The notes under the pieces are model-generated. The model did not search any database and was not told the DNA's origin. It saw only the letters and a list, made by a program, of their open reading frames with translations. Both the position numbers and the translations under genes were made by a program. This document shows positions 1 through 7,623 of a stretch of 42,128 nt of DNA, one piece after another. Numbering within the stretch: position 1 is the first letter of the stretch; each line of letters starts with the position of its first letter. Source of the DNA: Rubrobacter sp. (lineage in GTDB: Bacteria > Chloroflexota > Chloroflexia > Thermobaculales > Thermobaculaceae); NCBI GenBank assembly GCA_016781845.1, contig JADDPP010000042.1, forward strand, positions 1-42,128, given 5' to 3'.

Positions 1-803
1 GTCGCAGTCCCCTGCCTGGCCGCTGGAGTGAGCGCTCGTACTGAGAACCAATCTTGTGGCAGAACGTCACGGTCCATCCGCTCAATCACGTCGTACTGGA
101 ACAATCTCGTGCCATTCACTCCCGCCCTATCACGGGTCGTGTATTCTACGCCGATCACCTTCAGCGTGAGACCAGTAGCCTTGTCTATGTAGGCGCGGAA
201 CTTGACTTGGGAAGTATCCTTGGCAGGATCAGCGGCGACCTCGGGAGCTGCTACCAGGGCTGGCTTGCCGTCGATTGCTTCTTCCGCGACGGCCACCAGT
301 TTGGTCCCTGGATATCGGGCGGTCGCGGAGCCGTCCAGGGCCATCTTCTCGCTGAACATCTCCCCTACCGGCTTCGGCATCGCAGCCGGCCCGTTCTCGG
401 GGCTCTCGGTATGACTATTGACGTACTCCCTGTCCGGGAAGTATACGCTGTACGTCTGCCCTTCCCGAAGCAGTATTTGACGATCGGTCCCCGACACGTC
501 CCTCGCTTCGTACCGAGCATCACCGTTAGCGCGGTCGAACCAGAACTGCAGCTGATACCGCTCTACCTCTTCACCCTTCTCCGTTAACAGAACCTGGGTG
601 GCCTGGATGTGCAATACACCCGTCCCGCTCAGCAGGGGCGACGCTGGCGTCTCAGGCAGGTTGCCATGGGACGGAGGTACCGATGTGGGGGTGGCCTGGC
701 TGGCAGCGCCCGCCAGATTAGCCTGCCCTACCTGGCTGCTGCAGGCGGCGAGCACGGCCATCAGTAGGATAAGCACCATAGACGCTTGGATACAGTGCAG
801 CAT
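1..803 (-). CDS. Putative secreted lipoprotein, truncated by the window edge
   Basis: The frame opens at ATG 803-801 and stays open to base 1, so the 3' end lies outside the window (at least 267 residues). A strong Shine-Dalgarno (GGAGGTGG) sits 4 bases before the ATG. The N-terminus has a short hydrophobic signal and a lipobox ending LAAC (Cys near residue 21), followed by a Pro/Thr/Ser-rich linker, so the protein should be exported and lipidated. The rest is a soluble, beta-rich-looking region with stretches such as YQLQFWFD and KVKFRAYIDKATG-like text, reminiscent of outer-surface LolA/RseB-like folds that measure or carry lipid. That resemblance is weak and is only a guess. It lies 163 bases downstream of another lipoprotein gene on the same strand. 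Confidence 0.75.
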   Translation of the reverse strand, partial: MLHCIQASMVLILLMAVLAACSSQVGQANLAGAASQATPTSVPPSHGNLPETPASPLLSGTGVLHIQATQVLLTEKGEEVERYQLQFWFDRANGDARYEARDVSGTDRQILLREGQTYSVYFPDREYVNSHTESPENGPAAMPKPVGEMFSEKMALDGSATARYPGTKLVAVAEEAIDGKPALVAAPEVAADPAKDTSQVKFRAYIDKATGLTLKVIGVEYTTRDRAGVNGTRLFQYDVIERMDRDVLPQDWFSVRALTPAARQGTA

Positions 804-966
804 ATTTCCACCTCCACGGGTGGTCAAGGCCCCGCATAACTGACGCCCCCACCACTCGCGCTGGCTCAGGGAGGCTCTTAAACGAAGCGAAGGATCGGTG
901 GCGATAACCACGGACCCTTCATTGCGTTCAGAACGGCAGGGTTGCTGCCTTCGCGCGGAGTCCGTA

Positions 967-1536
967 TTACAGCAAGATGTCCCCGCTCGGCGTCCGACTT
1001 GTACCCTTCTCGCAGAACACCGCGCGGCCGTTTTTGTCGGTATGAACCTCGTACCTGTCGCCTCCGGTCTCGAAAACAACCAGGTAACCGGGGGTGATGA
1101 CCTGGGCGTACATCATGCCCGGCTCTGGGCAGCCGAGGGATGAGTCACTCCACTCCTGCTGCTCTATAGAGACGAAATGCAGGTCTTCCGCCTGCACGTT
1201 CCTCTCTTTGGCCAGCGCCCTGCGCGCCGCCATTACCGCTCGCCGCTCCTCGGGGTTCGTCACGGGTACCTCCGCGCTCTTTGTCGGCTCCGTTGTCGGG
1301 GCCTGCGTTGGCGTTGTCACGGGCGCCTGCGTCGGCGTTGTCACGGGCGCCTGCGTCGGCATCGCTGTTGGTGATTCGGTCGCTGCCTGCGTCGGCGATT
1401 CCGTAGGGCTGGTGGTAGGCGGGGTTGTCGGAAAGGCGGTGACGTTGCCGGCGCCGGGCACGTCCTGTTGGCCGCACGCGGCGGTGACGAGCAAGGCCCC
1501 TAGCAGGATAAGGTGTTGAAGGGCTAACTTGAGCAA
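967..1536 (-). CDS. Putative lipoprotein with Thr/Pro repeat linker and small C-terminal domain
   Basis: Start is TTG 1536-1534, chosen because GGAGGAG lies about 9 bases upstream and a signal peptide follows directly. The 189-residue product has a hydrophobic leader, a lipobox (VTAAC, Cys near residue 21) and a low-complexity Pro/Thr/Ser linker (about 35-90) with exact APVTTPTQ repeats. A compact C-terminal domain (about 95-180) follows, with conserved-looking features: Trp-x-Asp-x-Ser-Leu-Gly-Cys-Pro, a PGY turn, YEVHTD and a final Cys. This pattern resembles small secreted domains seen in cyanobacteria and Chloroflexota of unknown function (recollection, not checked). Two Cys residues could form a disulfide outside the cell. 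Function unknown. Confidence 0.8.
   Translation of the reverse strand: MLKLALQHLILLGALLVTAACGQQDVPGAGNVTAFPTTPPTTSPTESPTQAATESPTAMPTQAPVTTPTQAPVTTPTQAPTTEPTKSAEVPVTNPEERRAVMAARRALAKERNVQAEDLHFVSIEQQEWSDSSLGCPEPGMMYAQVITPGYLVVFETGGDRYEVHTDKNGRAVFCEKGTSRTPSGDILL
1302..1349 (+). repeat. Two 24-bp tandem repeats inside a lipoprotein linker
   Basis: Bases 1302-1325 and 1326-1349 are 24-bp copies differing at one position, and a third partial copy starts at 1350. On the minus strand each unit encodes eight residues of the Pro/Thr linker of the lipoprotein at 967-1536. Such in-frame repeats can change copy number by slippage and so alter linker length. Confidence 0.75.
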
Positions 1537-1692
1537 TGCAGGTCTCCTCCCGAAGCTTACTACGTGGTAGGGGGTCTGCTCTATAAACGCCGAGGCAGGG
1601 CTTTTGGTTCCAGCTCTCCTCGCCGCGGCGTAATCGCTGCCGATATGGGGCCGGTTTGGAGCGCTCAGATGGGTGGAGGTTGGACGCGGCTG

Positions 1693-1875
1693 CTAGGACA
1701 GGCGGCCGGGTGGCCAGGGGAAGATGCGGCGTATCCTGTTGAGCAGCTTGCGGCTCTCCTCATCCTGCCTGCGCAGCATCTCCTCCTGCTCAGGAGTCAA
1801 TACGATGCGGCCCTCTTCGACCGCGCGCTCGAGCGCCTCTCTGGCCTGCTTCTCGCTCACAAAGCCTGGCTTCAT
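1693..1875 (-). CDS. Small hypothetical protein, 60 residues
   Basis: ATG 1875-1873 is preceded by AGGAGAGG at a good distance, which supports translation. The product is highly charged and helical (about 10-48 rich in Glu, Arg and Lys, for example EEMLRRQDEESRKLLNRIRR), with a short Pro-rich tail. There is no signal peptide, membrane segment or metal motif. It starts 51 bases after the end of the folK-folE2 fusion gene on the same strand and may be co-transcribed with it. Function unknown; the coding call rests on the ribosome binding site and operon position. Confidence 0.55.
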   Translation of the reverse strand: MKPGFVSEKQAREALERAVEEGRIVLTPEQEEMLRRQDEESRKLLNRIRRIFPWPPGRLS

Positions 1876-1926
1876 GTTGGTACCTCTCCTGTCTCTTCTT
1901 TCCGTGTCCTGGGTATCCGTGACGCC

Positions 1927-3372
1927 CTAACCCAGCCACTTCTCAAGAGTGGTCGTCTGTTGGTGTGCTTCTTGGCGCAGTATCTGTCCTCGCATCTGGG
2001 TGAGGGTACCCCCGCCCTCAGCGTATGCGTCGTGCTTGTGGATGCTCTCAAAGCTCTTCACGCTCGCGAACAGGAAGTCCTCCCCCGGCAGGTTGACGTA
2101 CGTGTTCACTGCCGCGCGTAGCATCTCGCGCGCCACGTCCTCGACGAAGCGCGGCCTGCGATGCGCCTTGTGTACAACGAAAAACTCGTCGGGACGCTTG
2201 AGCAGGCCGTAGTTCTCGGAGCTCATAGATGACTCCGCTATCTCGACCAAGTCCTCTGCGCGGACCCGTGCCTGAGTACCGAGCAGCAGCGTGGCTCTGC
2301 TTCGCTGGCTGTGGGCGGCGGTTGGGACTGCCTCCAGAATCGCATCTATCTCCTCAGCCTGGAACCCTCTCTCCTCCAGCCGCTCGCGGGAGTGCTGGTC
2401 TATCATGTCCTGCGCGCACGGGCAAGCAGTCATCCCCTCGGCCTCGATGCCAACCATCCGGCGGGCGTGTTCGGGCCGGCATACCGCGATGCCCAGCAGC
2501 GTGTACATCTCGTCCGTGGGCAGGCCGGAGACCGGGGCGTAGCGGCGCAGGGAGAAGCCAGCACGGATGCGGACCTCGCTGCGGAGCGCCCCCTGGCTCT
2601 GCACAACCCTCTCCGCTATGCGAGCCGCGAGCGACTCCACGTCCGGCGCGTCTTCCTGCACAGCTTCCGCCACAGTGGTGTCTAGCGCGTGGCTGAAGCG
2701 CGACATGTGCAGCCCCTTCTGCCTCGCGCCTATGTCCGCGTACAGGCTTATTTCGGCCTGGAGGGAGTGTGGCCTCGCACGGCCCAGCCGGATGACCTTG
2801 CGCACGTCCGTGATTCCAACGCGGCTCAGGGCCACGCTCACCTCGGGCGCTTCTCCCTGCACGTCGCGCGCGAGGCGCATCGCGAGTCCGGCGCGAGTCC
2901 GGCGCACTCCCGACGTGTCCACACGAGCGAGCAACTCCGACACCGTCATGCCCAGCCGCGGGTGACACAGATTGGGCGCCAGTTCCGCGAGGGGTTCAAG
3001 AACGAACGCGCGCTCATGCAGCTGGGGGTGGGGGATGGTCAGCTCCGGAGCATCGAGCAGCGCGTCGCCGTGAAACAGGATGTCCATGTCAATAGGTCTT
3101 GGTGCGTTGCGAAAGTCCTGCTGGCGGCCCAGCCGGCGCTCGATGCCCTTAAGAAGGGTGAGCAGCTCATGAGGCTCCAGCTCGGTCTCGCCCTCGATGA
3201 CCGTGTTGAGAAAGCGGGGCTGCTCCGTGTAGCCGACCGGATCGGTATCGTACAGGGAGGCTACCCGGCGTATTGACACTTGTGACCGCAGCTGCTGTAG
3301 CGCCTCCGTAATATTGGCCTGCTTGTCACCCAGATTGGAGCCAATGCCTATGTATACTGTGTGTCTGCTCAA
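1927..3372 (-). CDS. folK-folE2: Bifunctional HPPK (FolK) - GTP cyclohydrolase FolE2/MptA-type fusion
   Basis: Two complete enzymes are fused in 481 residues. Residues 1-155 are 6-hydroxymethyl-7,8-dihydropterin pyrophosphokinase: GSNLGD at 11-16, the RPIDMDILFHG motif with Mg-binding Asp95 and Asp97 (same numbers as in the E. coli enzyme), and PHPQLHERAFVLEPL at 114-128. Residues from about 165 to the end match the COG1469-type GTP cyclohydrolase (FolE2 / archaeal MptA): HMSRF at 222-226, EAEGMTACPC with Cys317 and Cys319 as the probable active-site/metal Cys region, and HSQRS at 354-358. The first module acts late and the second opens the pterin branch, so the steps are not consecutive. Start is TTG 3372-3370, because the FolK sequence begins at once. 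No Shine-Dalgarno is visible, but a TAGAAT box lies only 9 bases upstream, suggesting a leaderless mRNA. Confidence 0.92.
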   Translation of the reverse strand: MSRHTVYIGIGSNLGDKQANITEALQQLRSQVSIRRVASLYDTDPVGYTEQPRFLNTVIEGETELEPHELLTLLKGIERRLGRQQDFRNAPRPIDMDILFHGDALLDAPELTIPHPQLHERAFVLEPLAELAPNLCHPRLGMTVSELLARVDTSGVRRTRAGLAMRLARDVQGEAPEVSVALSRVGITDVRKVIRLGRARPHSLQAEISLYADIGARQKGLHMSRFSHALDTTVAEAVQEDAPDVESLAARIAERVVQSQGALRSEVRIRAGFSLRRYAPVSGLPTDEMYTLLGIAVCRPEHARRMVGIEAEGMTACPCAQDMIDQHSRERLEERGFQAEEIDAILEAVPTAAHSQRSRATLLLGTQARVRAEDLVEIAESSMSSENYGLLKRPDEFFVVHKAHRRPRFVEDVAREMLRAAVNTYVNLPGEDFLFASVKSFESIHKHDAYAEGGGTLTQMRGQILRQEAHQQTTTLEKWLG

Positions 3373-3381
3373 GGTAGTCCG

Positions 3382-3387
3382 ATTCTA
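3382..3387 (-). promoter_or_regulatory. Candidate -10 box for the folK-folE2 fusion
   Basis: On the minus strand TAGAAT, preceded by TGC (extended -10 form), ends 9 bases before the TTG start codon. Transcription would begin 1-3 bases before the codon, which fits the missing Shine-Dalgarno. A TTGCCG lies upstream with a short 15-base spacer. Confidence 0.4.
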
Positions 3388-3451
3388 GCACACTACTTCT
3401 CGCGGCAAGCGACGAGGCAGGCCCGGATATTGGGGCAGGGCCTCGTTTTTC

Positions 3452-3481
3452 TTGCGTGTACCTCCGTTGATTTCATATCAT
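3452..3481 (+). promoter_or_regulatory. Candidate promoter for the NADH dehydrogenase gene
   Basis: TTGCGT (3452-3457), an 18-base spacer and TATCAT (3476-3481) lie 71 bases before the ATG at 3553, in the divergent intergenic space shared with the folK fusion. The -35 box resembles the TTGCGC seen before the tRNA-Lys gene. Confidence 0.3.
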
Positions 3482-3552
3482 AGCGAAAAGCAATCGCGCC
3501 GCTATGTGATGAGGCATGGGTAGAAGCCGCCGACAGGGAGGACACGGTCACG

Positions 3553-4896
3553 ATGAGGAAAGCACTCGTAGGGGTTGGACTGGTCGGGGCTGCGGGAGCC
3601 GCGGCCACGGTCGCGCGGTCGGCCGGCCGCGGTGTGCCGACGGAGGTATCGCCGAACGCCAAGCGCGCGGTAGTGCTGGGTGCTGGTTTCGGCGGGCTGG
3701 CGGCGGCCAGAACCCTGGCTTCGGAGAAGAACGGCGAGGACCTCGATGTCCTGCTTGTGGACCGACAGAACTACCATCTCTTCACGCCGATTCTGTACCA
3801 GGTTGCCACCGCGGGGGTGACGCCGGACAACATCGTGCATCCGGTGCGCTACATTGCCCGCGACCACGGCTTCCGCTTCCAGGAGAGCAACGTGGAGAGC
3901 ATAGACCTGGAGGGCCGGCAGGTCCACACGGACGACGGTCCGATTCCGTTCGATTACCTGGTTGTGGCGGTAGGTTCGACTACGAACTACTTTGGTATGA
4001 ATGCTGTCCAGGAACACTCGCTCGCGCTCAAGACGCTCGGCGACGGCATCTCGATCCGTAACCGCATCCTCGACGCGCTCGAGGCCGCGGAGGTGGAGAC
4101 TGACCCGGAGAAGCGCAAGGCTCTGTTGACCTTCATAGTGGTAGGCGCCGGCTATACGGGAGTTGAGCTCGTCACCTCGATGCAGGACCTCCTGCACAAG
4201 GTGCTGCTGAAGGACTACCCCGCCATCAAGCCCGAAGAGGTGCGTGTGATGGTCGTGGAGGCGATTGGTCAGGTGATGCTCGGCTTCGACCAGCGCCTGG
4301 CGGATGCGGCAGAGAAGACGATGCGCGAGAAGGGCGTCGAGGTGCTGCTGAACACCCCCGTGAACCGCGTGGAGCCGGAGGGTATATACACTGCCAGCGG
4401 CGACTTCATACCGAGCCGGACGGTGGTATGGGCAGCTGGAGTGCGGGCGAGCGAGCTGATAGGACAGCTACCCGGCAACAAGGGACGTGACGGCCGCGTA
4501 TCGGTCAACGACTCCATGCAGATCGAGGGGCACGACAACGTTTTCGTGGTCGGCGACGCCGCGGCGTACGTGCTGCCGGGCGAGGCGAGGCCGCTGCCGC
4601 CGAATGCCCCGGTAGCCATCGCGGAGGGCAAGACCGCCGCGAAGAACGTCCTGCACAGCCTCCGGGGCGAGCCGGTGGAACCGTTCAAGTACAAGCGCCA
4701 GGGGCAACTGGTAGCGCTGGGATACCTGGATGGCGTCGCAGAGCTGTACGGCAGGATCAGGCTTTCGGGCCTGCTCGGCTGGCTTGCGTGGCGCGGGGTC
4801 TACCTCTACAAGCTGACGGGTATGAAGAACCGGATGGGAGTGCTTGTGGACTGGGCGTTCGGCATCGCTAGAAAGCGCGAGACGAACCGGCTTTAA
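3553..4896 (+). CDS. ndh: Type II NADH dehydrogenase-like flavoprotein (NDH-2 family)
   Basis: This 447-residue protein should oxidise NADH with FAD and pass electrons to membrane quinone without pumping protons. Evidence: FAD dinucleotide fold GAGFGG at 43-48, YHLFTPILYQVA at 74-85, NAD-binding VVGAGYTGVE at 196-205, and FAD motif VFVVGDAA at 330-337, in NDH-2 order. The first 25 residues are a hydrophobic/basic anchor-like segment absent from short NDH-2 forms, and a C-terminal amphipathic stretch (about 405-440) also fits membrane attachment. The usual AQxAxQ quinone-site motif reads APVAIAE (352-358), with both Gln replaced, so the electron acceptor is less certain. GGGAGG lies 11 bases before the ATG. 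It could serve beside the aa3/ACIII chain encoded further right. Confidence 0.88.
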   Translation: MRKALVGVGLVGAAGAAATVARSAGRGVPTEVSPNAKRAVVLGAGFGGLAAARTLASEKNGEDLDVLLVDRQNYHLFTPILYQVATAGVTPDNIVHPVRYIARDHGFRFQESNVESIDLEGRQVHTDDGPIPFDYLVVAVGSTTNYFGMNAVQEHSLALKTLGDGISIRNRILDALEAAEVETDPEKRKALLTFIVVGAGYTGVELVTSMQDLLHKVLLKDYPAIKPEEVRVMVVEAIGQVMLGFDQRLADAAEKTMREKGVEVLLNTPVNRVEPEGIYTASGDFIPSRTVVWAAGVRASELIGQLPGNKGRDGRVSVNDSMQIEGHDNVFVVGDAAAYVLPGEARPLPPNAPVAIAEGKTAAKNVLHSLRGEPVEPFKYKRQGQLVALGYLDGVAELYGRIRLSGLLGWLAWRGVYLYKLTGMKNRMGVLVDWAFGIARKRETNRL

Positions 4897-4950
4897 CAGC
4901 GCCAGCCAAAGCCTCCTGGTTTTCAGTTGCTCTGGAAGGGCGGACATACT

Positions 4951-4988
4951 GGTCCCCCCCTGCATAAGCGCCTTCACGGGGGCGGACC
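4951..4988 (+). terminator. Terminator-like hairpin after ndh
   Basis: GGTCC-CCCCC (4951-4960) pairs with GGGGG-C-GGACC (4978-4988), giving ten base pairs with a single bulged C and a 17-base loop, 54 bases after the ndh stop. No T-run follows, so it may be a weak or factor-assisted terminator. Confidence 0.4.
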
Positions 4989-5047
4989 GGGTATCCTCGG
5001 GATGCTGTTCGCCCTTGTAGCGCCACTATCCTCTTTGCGCCAACTGC

Positions 5048-5053
5048 TATAAT
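5048..5053 (+). promoter_or_regulatory. Candidate -10 box for the ABC-F gene
   Basis: A perfect TATAAT lies 39 bases before the ATG at 5093. No convincing -35 hexamer is seen at the usual distance. Confidence 0.35.
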
Positions 5054-5092
5054 CTCGCGCGCCTCCCTACACGCAGTCAAGGAACTTTTCTA

Positions 5093-7423
5093 ATGTTGCA
5101 GCTTACGGACGTCCAGCTAGCATACGAGGGCGTCACCCTCTTCGGGGGCGTCACCTTCCACGTAGCACCAGGCGAGCGTGTCGCGTTGGTGGGGCCGAAC
5201 GGCGCGGGCAAGAGCTCGCTGCTCAAGATCATCTCTGGGCATCAGCGCCCTACAAGCGGGTCTGTCGCGCTGCTGTCGGGACGCACCGTTGCATACCTGC
5301 CGCAGGACAGCTACGTCGCCTCCAACCGCACCCTGCACGACGAGATGCTGTCCGTGTTTGCGGATGTACTCGCTACCGAGGAACGGCAGAGGGAGCTCGA
5401 ACAGCAGATGAGCGGGTTAGCGGGCGAGGAGCTCGCGCACGTTCTCGAAGAGTACGCGCGTGTGCAGTCGGATTTTGACCGTCTCGGTGGTTACACCATC
5501 GAGCGTGAGGTGGGCACGGTGCTCCACGGCCTCGGCTTCACACCGAACGATAATACCAGGCTCGTGTCCCATTTCTCTGGCGGGTGGCAGAGCCGAATCG
5601 CGCTCGGCAAGACCTTGCTGAAGCGTCCTGACCTGCTGCTGCTCGACGAGCCGACGAACCACCTCGACCTTGCGACCACGGAGTGGCTGGAGGAGTACCT
5701 GGGCAAGTACAGCGGCGCGTTCATGATAGTCTCTCACGACCGCTACTTCCTGGAGCGCGTTACCAACCGTACGCTCGAGATGGAGCGGGGTGGTGTGACG
5801 GACTATCCTGGCCGCTACAGTTGGTACGTCGAGGAGAAGCAGCGCCGGCGCGAGCAGCAGCAGGAGAGCCACGAGCGGCAGCAGCGCGAGATCGCGCGCC
5901 AGCAGGCGTTTGTTGACCGTTGGAAGGGGAAGCCCACCAAGACCTCGGCGGCCCAGAGCCGCGAGAAGATGATCGCGAAGATCGAGCGTATAGAGGCGCC
6001 ACCGCCGGAGTCTCGCACAGTAAAGTTCCGCTTCTCGTTCGCCGGCAACAGCGGGCGCGACGTGTTCAACCTGCGAAAGCTCGTGCGCGCTTATGGGGAC
6101 CGAACCGTCCTCAAAGGGTTGGACCTGACAGTGGAGCGCGGAGACAAGATAGCGGTGATCGGCCCGAATGGCAGCGGGAAGAGCACGCTGTTGAAGGTGC
6201 TCGCGGGCATAGATAAGCCAACGTCAGGCAGTCTCACAGTGGGGCACAACGTCCGGCGCTCGTACTTCGCGCAGCACCAGGCGGAGCTGCTCGAGAGCGG
6301 CCACACGGTGTACGAGGAGGTAATGCGTTCAGCGCCGAGGGGATGGACCGTCACGGACGTGCGAACGCTGCTCGGACGCTTCCTGTTCTCGGGGGAGGAC
6401 GTACACAAGCCGATAGAGGTGCTCAGTGGTGGGGAGCGCAGCAGGGTGGCGCTCGTGAAGATGCTCCTGGAGCCCGCGAACACGCTGCTTCTTGACGAGC
6501 CGACGAACCACCTCGATATTCCCACCCGCGATATGCTGGAGACCGCGATACGCGACTACGATGGCACGTGCATAGTCATCTCCCACGACCGCTACTTTCT
6601 GGACCGTTTCGCCACCAAGACGCTTGAGATCGAGGGTGGGGTGGCGACACTGTACCCGGGCAACTACACAGAGTACAGGGAGCGCAAGCTCGGCCTGCTC
6701 TCCGCGCCCGCACCTGCAGCAGCTATCCCGGCCAAGCCGGAGCCGCGCAAGCAGGCGGAGCAGCCACGCCCCTCCGACAGGGACCTGCGCAGGCTGCGAC
6801 AGGAGGTCGCAAAGCTCGAGACCGAGATCGAGCACACGGAACTGCGGCTCGACGAGGTGCAGCACGTGCTGGCGGACCCCCAGCTGTACGAGGACTTCGA
6901 GCGGTACAGTGGGCTGCTCGCGGAGTACGGCGAGTTGCAGGGGCGTGTGGAGGATCTGAACGCCAGGTGGGAGCACCGCGCCCGAGAGCTGGAGCGGCTG
7001 GAGCCTCCTCAGACGCGCCCCGAGCCCGCGAGCGGCCAGCGCGAGCGGCTGCTGGAGCGGCTGCGTGAGTTGGAGACGCTGCTCGAAGACCCGGCGGTGT
7101 ACGCGGACGACGACCGCAGCCGGTCGCTGATGGACGAGTACGCTGAGGTGTACGAGGCGCTCGCCGAAGTGCCTGGGGACGGTGCCAAGCCTGCAACCGC
7201 AGTTGTGTCGCGTCCGGCAGGTCGCGGAGGGCGAGTCCCCGTTCCCGCACCCGCCGAGGACGGAGAGGAAGAGCGGGTGCGCGCGCGGCTGGCGGAGGTC
7301 GAGCGCCTGCTATCGGACCCAGAGCTATTCCTGGATGAGTCGCGCTCCGGCCCTATTGTGGATGAGTACGGCTACCTGCAGGAGCGGCTGCAGAGCTTCG
7401 GGTCCGGCGCCCGCCGGAGGTAA
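5093..7423 (+). CDS. ABC-F family ATPase with triplicated C-terminal coiled-coil module
   Basis: Two ABC ATPase cassettes and no membrane segments mark an ABC-F protein (Uup/EttA/YheS-like), a class that acts on ribosomes. Cassette 1: Walker A GPNGAGKS (34-41), signature FSGGW (161-165), Walker B plus LLLLDEPTNH (181-190). The linker 245-300 is long, basic and helical like the ABC-F P-site interaction motif. Cassette 2: GPNGSGKST (357-365), LSGGERS (444-450), LLLDEPTNH (465-473). From about 560 to 770 there are three helical hairpin-like units, each with a DP-x-hydrophobic turn (LADPQLYED, LEDPAVYAD, LSDPELFLD) followed by an EY(G/A) helix. Uup-type proteins usually carry one coiled-coil C-terminal domain, so 776 residues is long. 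AAGGAA lies before the ATG. Confidence 0.93.
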   Translation: MLQLTDVQLAYEGVTLFGGVTFHVAPGERVALVGPNGAGKSSLLKIISGHQRPTSGSVALLSGRTVAYLPQDSYVASNRTLHDEMLSVFADVLATEERQRELEQQMSGLAGEELAHVLEEYARVQSDFDRLGGYTIEREVGTVLHGLGFTPNDNTRLVSHFSGGWQSRIALGKTLLKRPDLLLLDEPTNHLDLATTEWLEEYLGKYSGAFMIVSHDRYFLERVTNRTLEMERGGVTDYPGRYSWYVEEKQRRREQQQESHERQQREIARQQAFVDRWKGKPTKTSAAQSREKMIAKIERIEAPPPESRTVKFRFSFAGNSGRDVFNLRKLVRAYGDRTVLKGLDLTVERGDKIAVIGPNGSGKSTLLKVLAGIDKPTSGSLTVGHNVRRSYFAQHQAELLESGHTVYEEVMRSAPRGWTVTDVRTLLGRFLFSGEDVHKPIEVLSGGERSRVALVKMLLEPANTLLLDEPTNHLDIPTRDMLETAIRDYDGTCIVISHDRYFLDRFATKTLEIEGGVATLYPGNYTEYRERKLGLLSAPAPAAAIPAKPEPRKQAEQPRPSDRDLRRLRQEVAKLETEIEHTELRLDEVQHVLADPQLYEDFERYSGLLAEYGELQGRVEDLNARWEHRARELERLEPPQTRPEPASGQRERLLERLRELETLLEDPAVYADDDRSRSLMDEYAEVYEALAEVPGDGAKPATAVVSRPAGRGGRVPVPAPAEDGEEERVRARLAEVERLLSDPELFLDESRSGPIVDEYGYLQERLQSFGSGARRR

Positions 7424-7429
7424 CGGGGC

Positions 7430-7466
7430 ATGGTGCGATCTCCAGCGTCGAGCCTGATTGCACCAT
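7430..7466 (+). terminator. Terminator-like hairpin after the ABC-F gene
   Basis: ATGGTGCGATC (7430-7440) pairs with GATTGCACCAT (7456-7466) over 11 positions (one G-T), with a 15-base loop, starting 6 bases after the stop codon. No T-tract follows. Confidence 0.45.
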
Positions 7467-7623
7467 CAAGCCGGGGCGTGGAAGTGAGGAGCCTTTGCGG
7501 CGACAGGTGTCGCACTCTCTCCCGGCCCCGGTGTCGTACATGCTTCGCTTTCACAGTTGTAGGTACTCGACGCCGCACACAGACGGGGTCCAACGCCGCT
7601 GCAGTGGTTGGGCGCCTGCCTTG

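Noticed and set aside
54-587. A 177-residue plus-strand frame at the left edge
   Set aside because: It lies antisense to a minus-strand lipoprotein frame that has a strong ribosome site, signal peptide and lipobox and stays open to the window edge.
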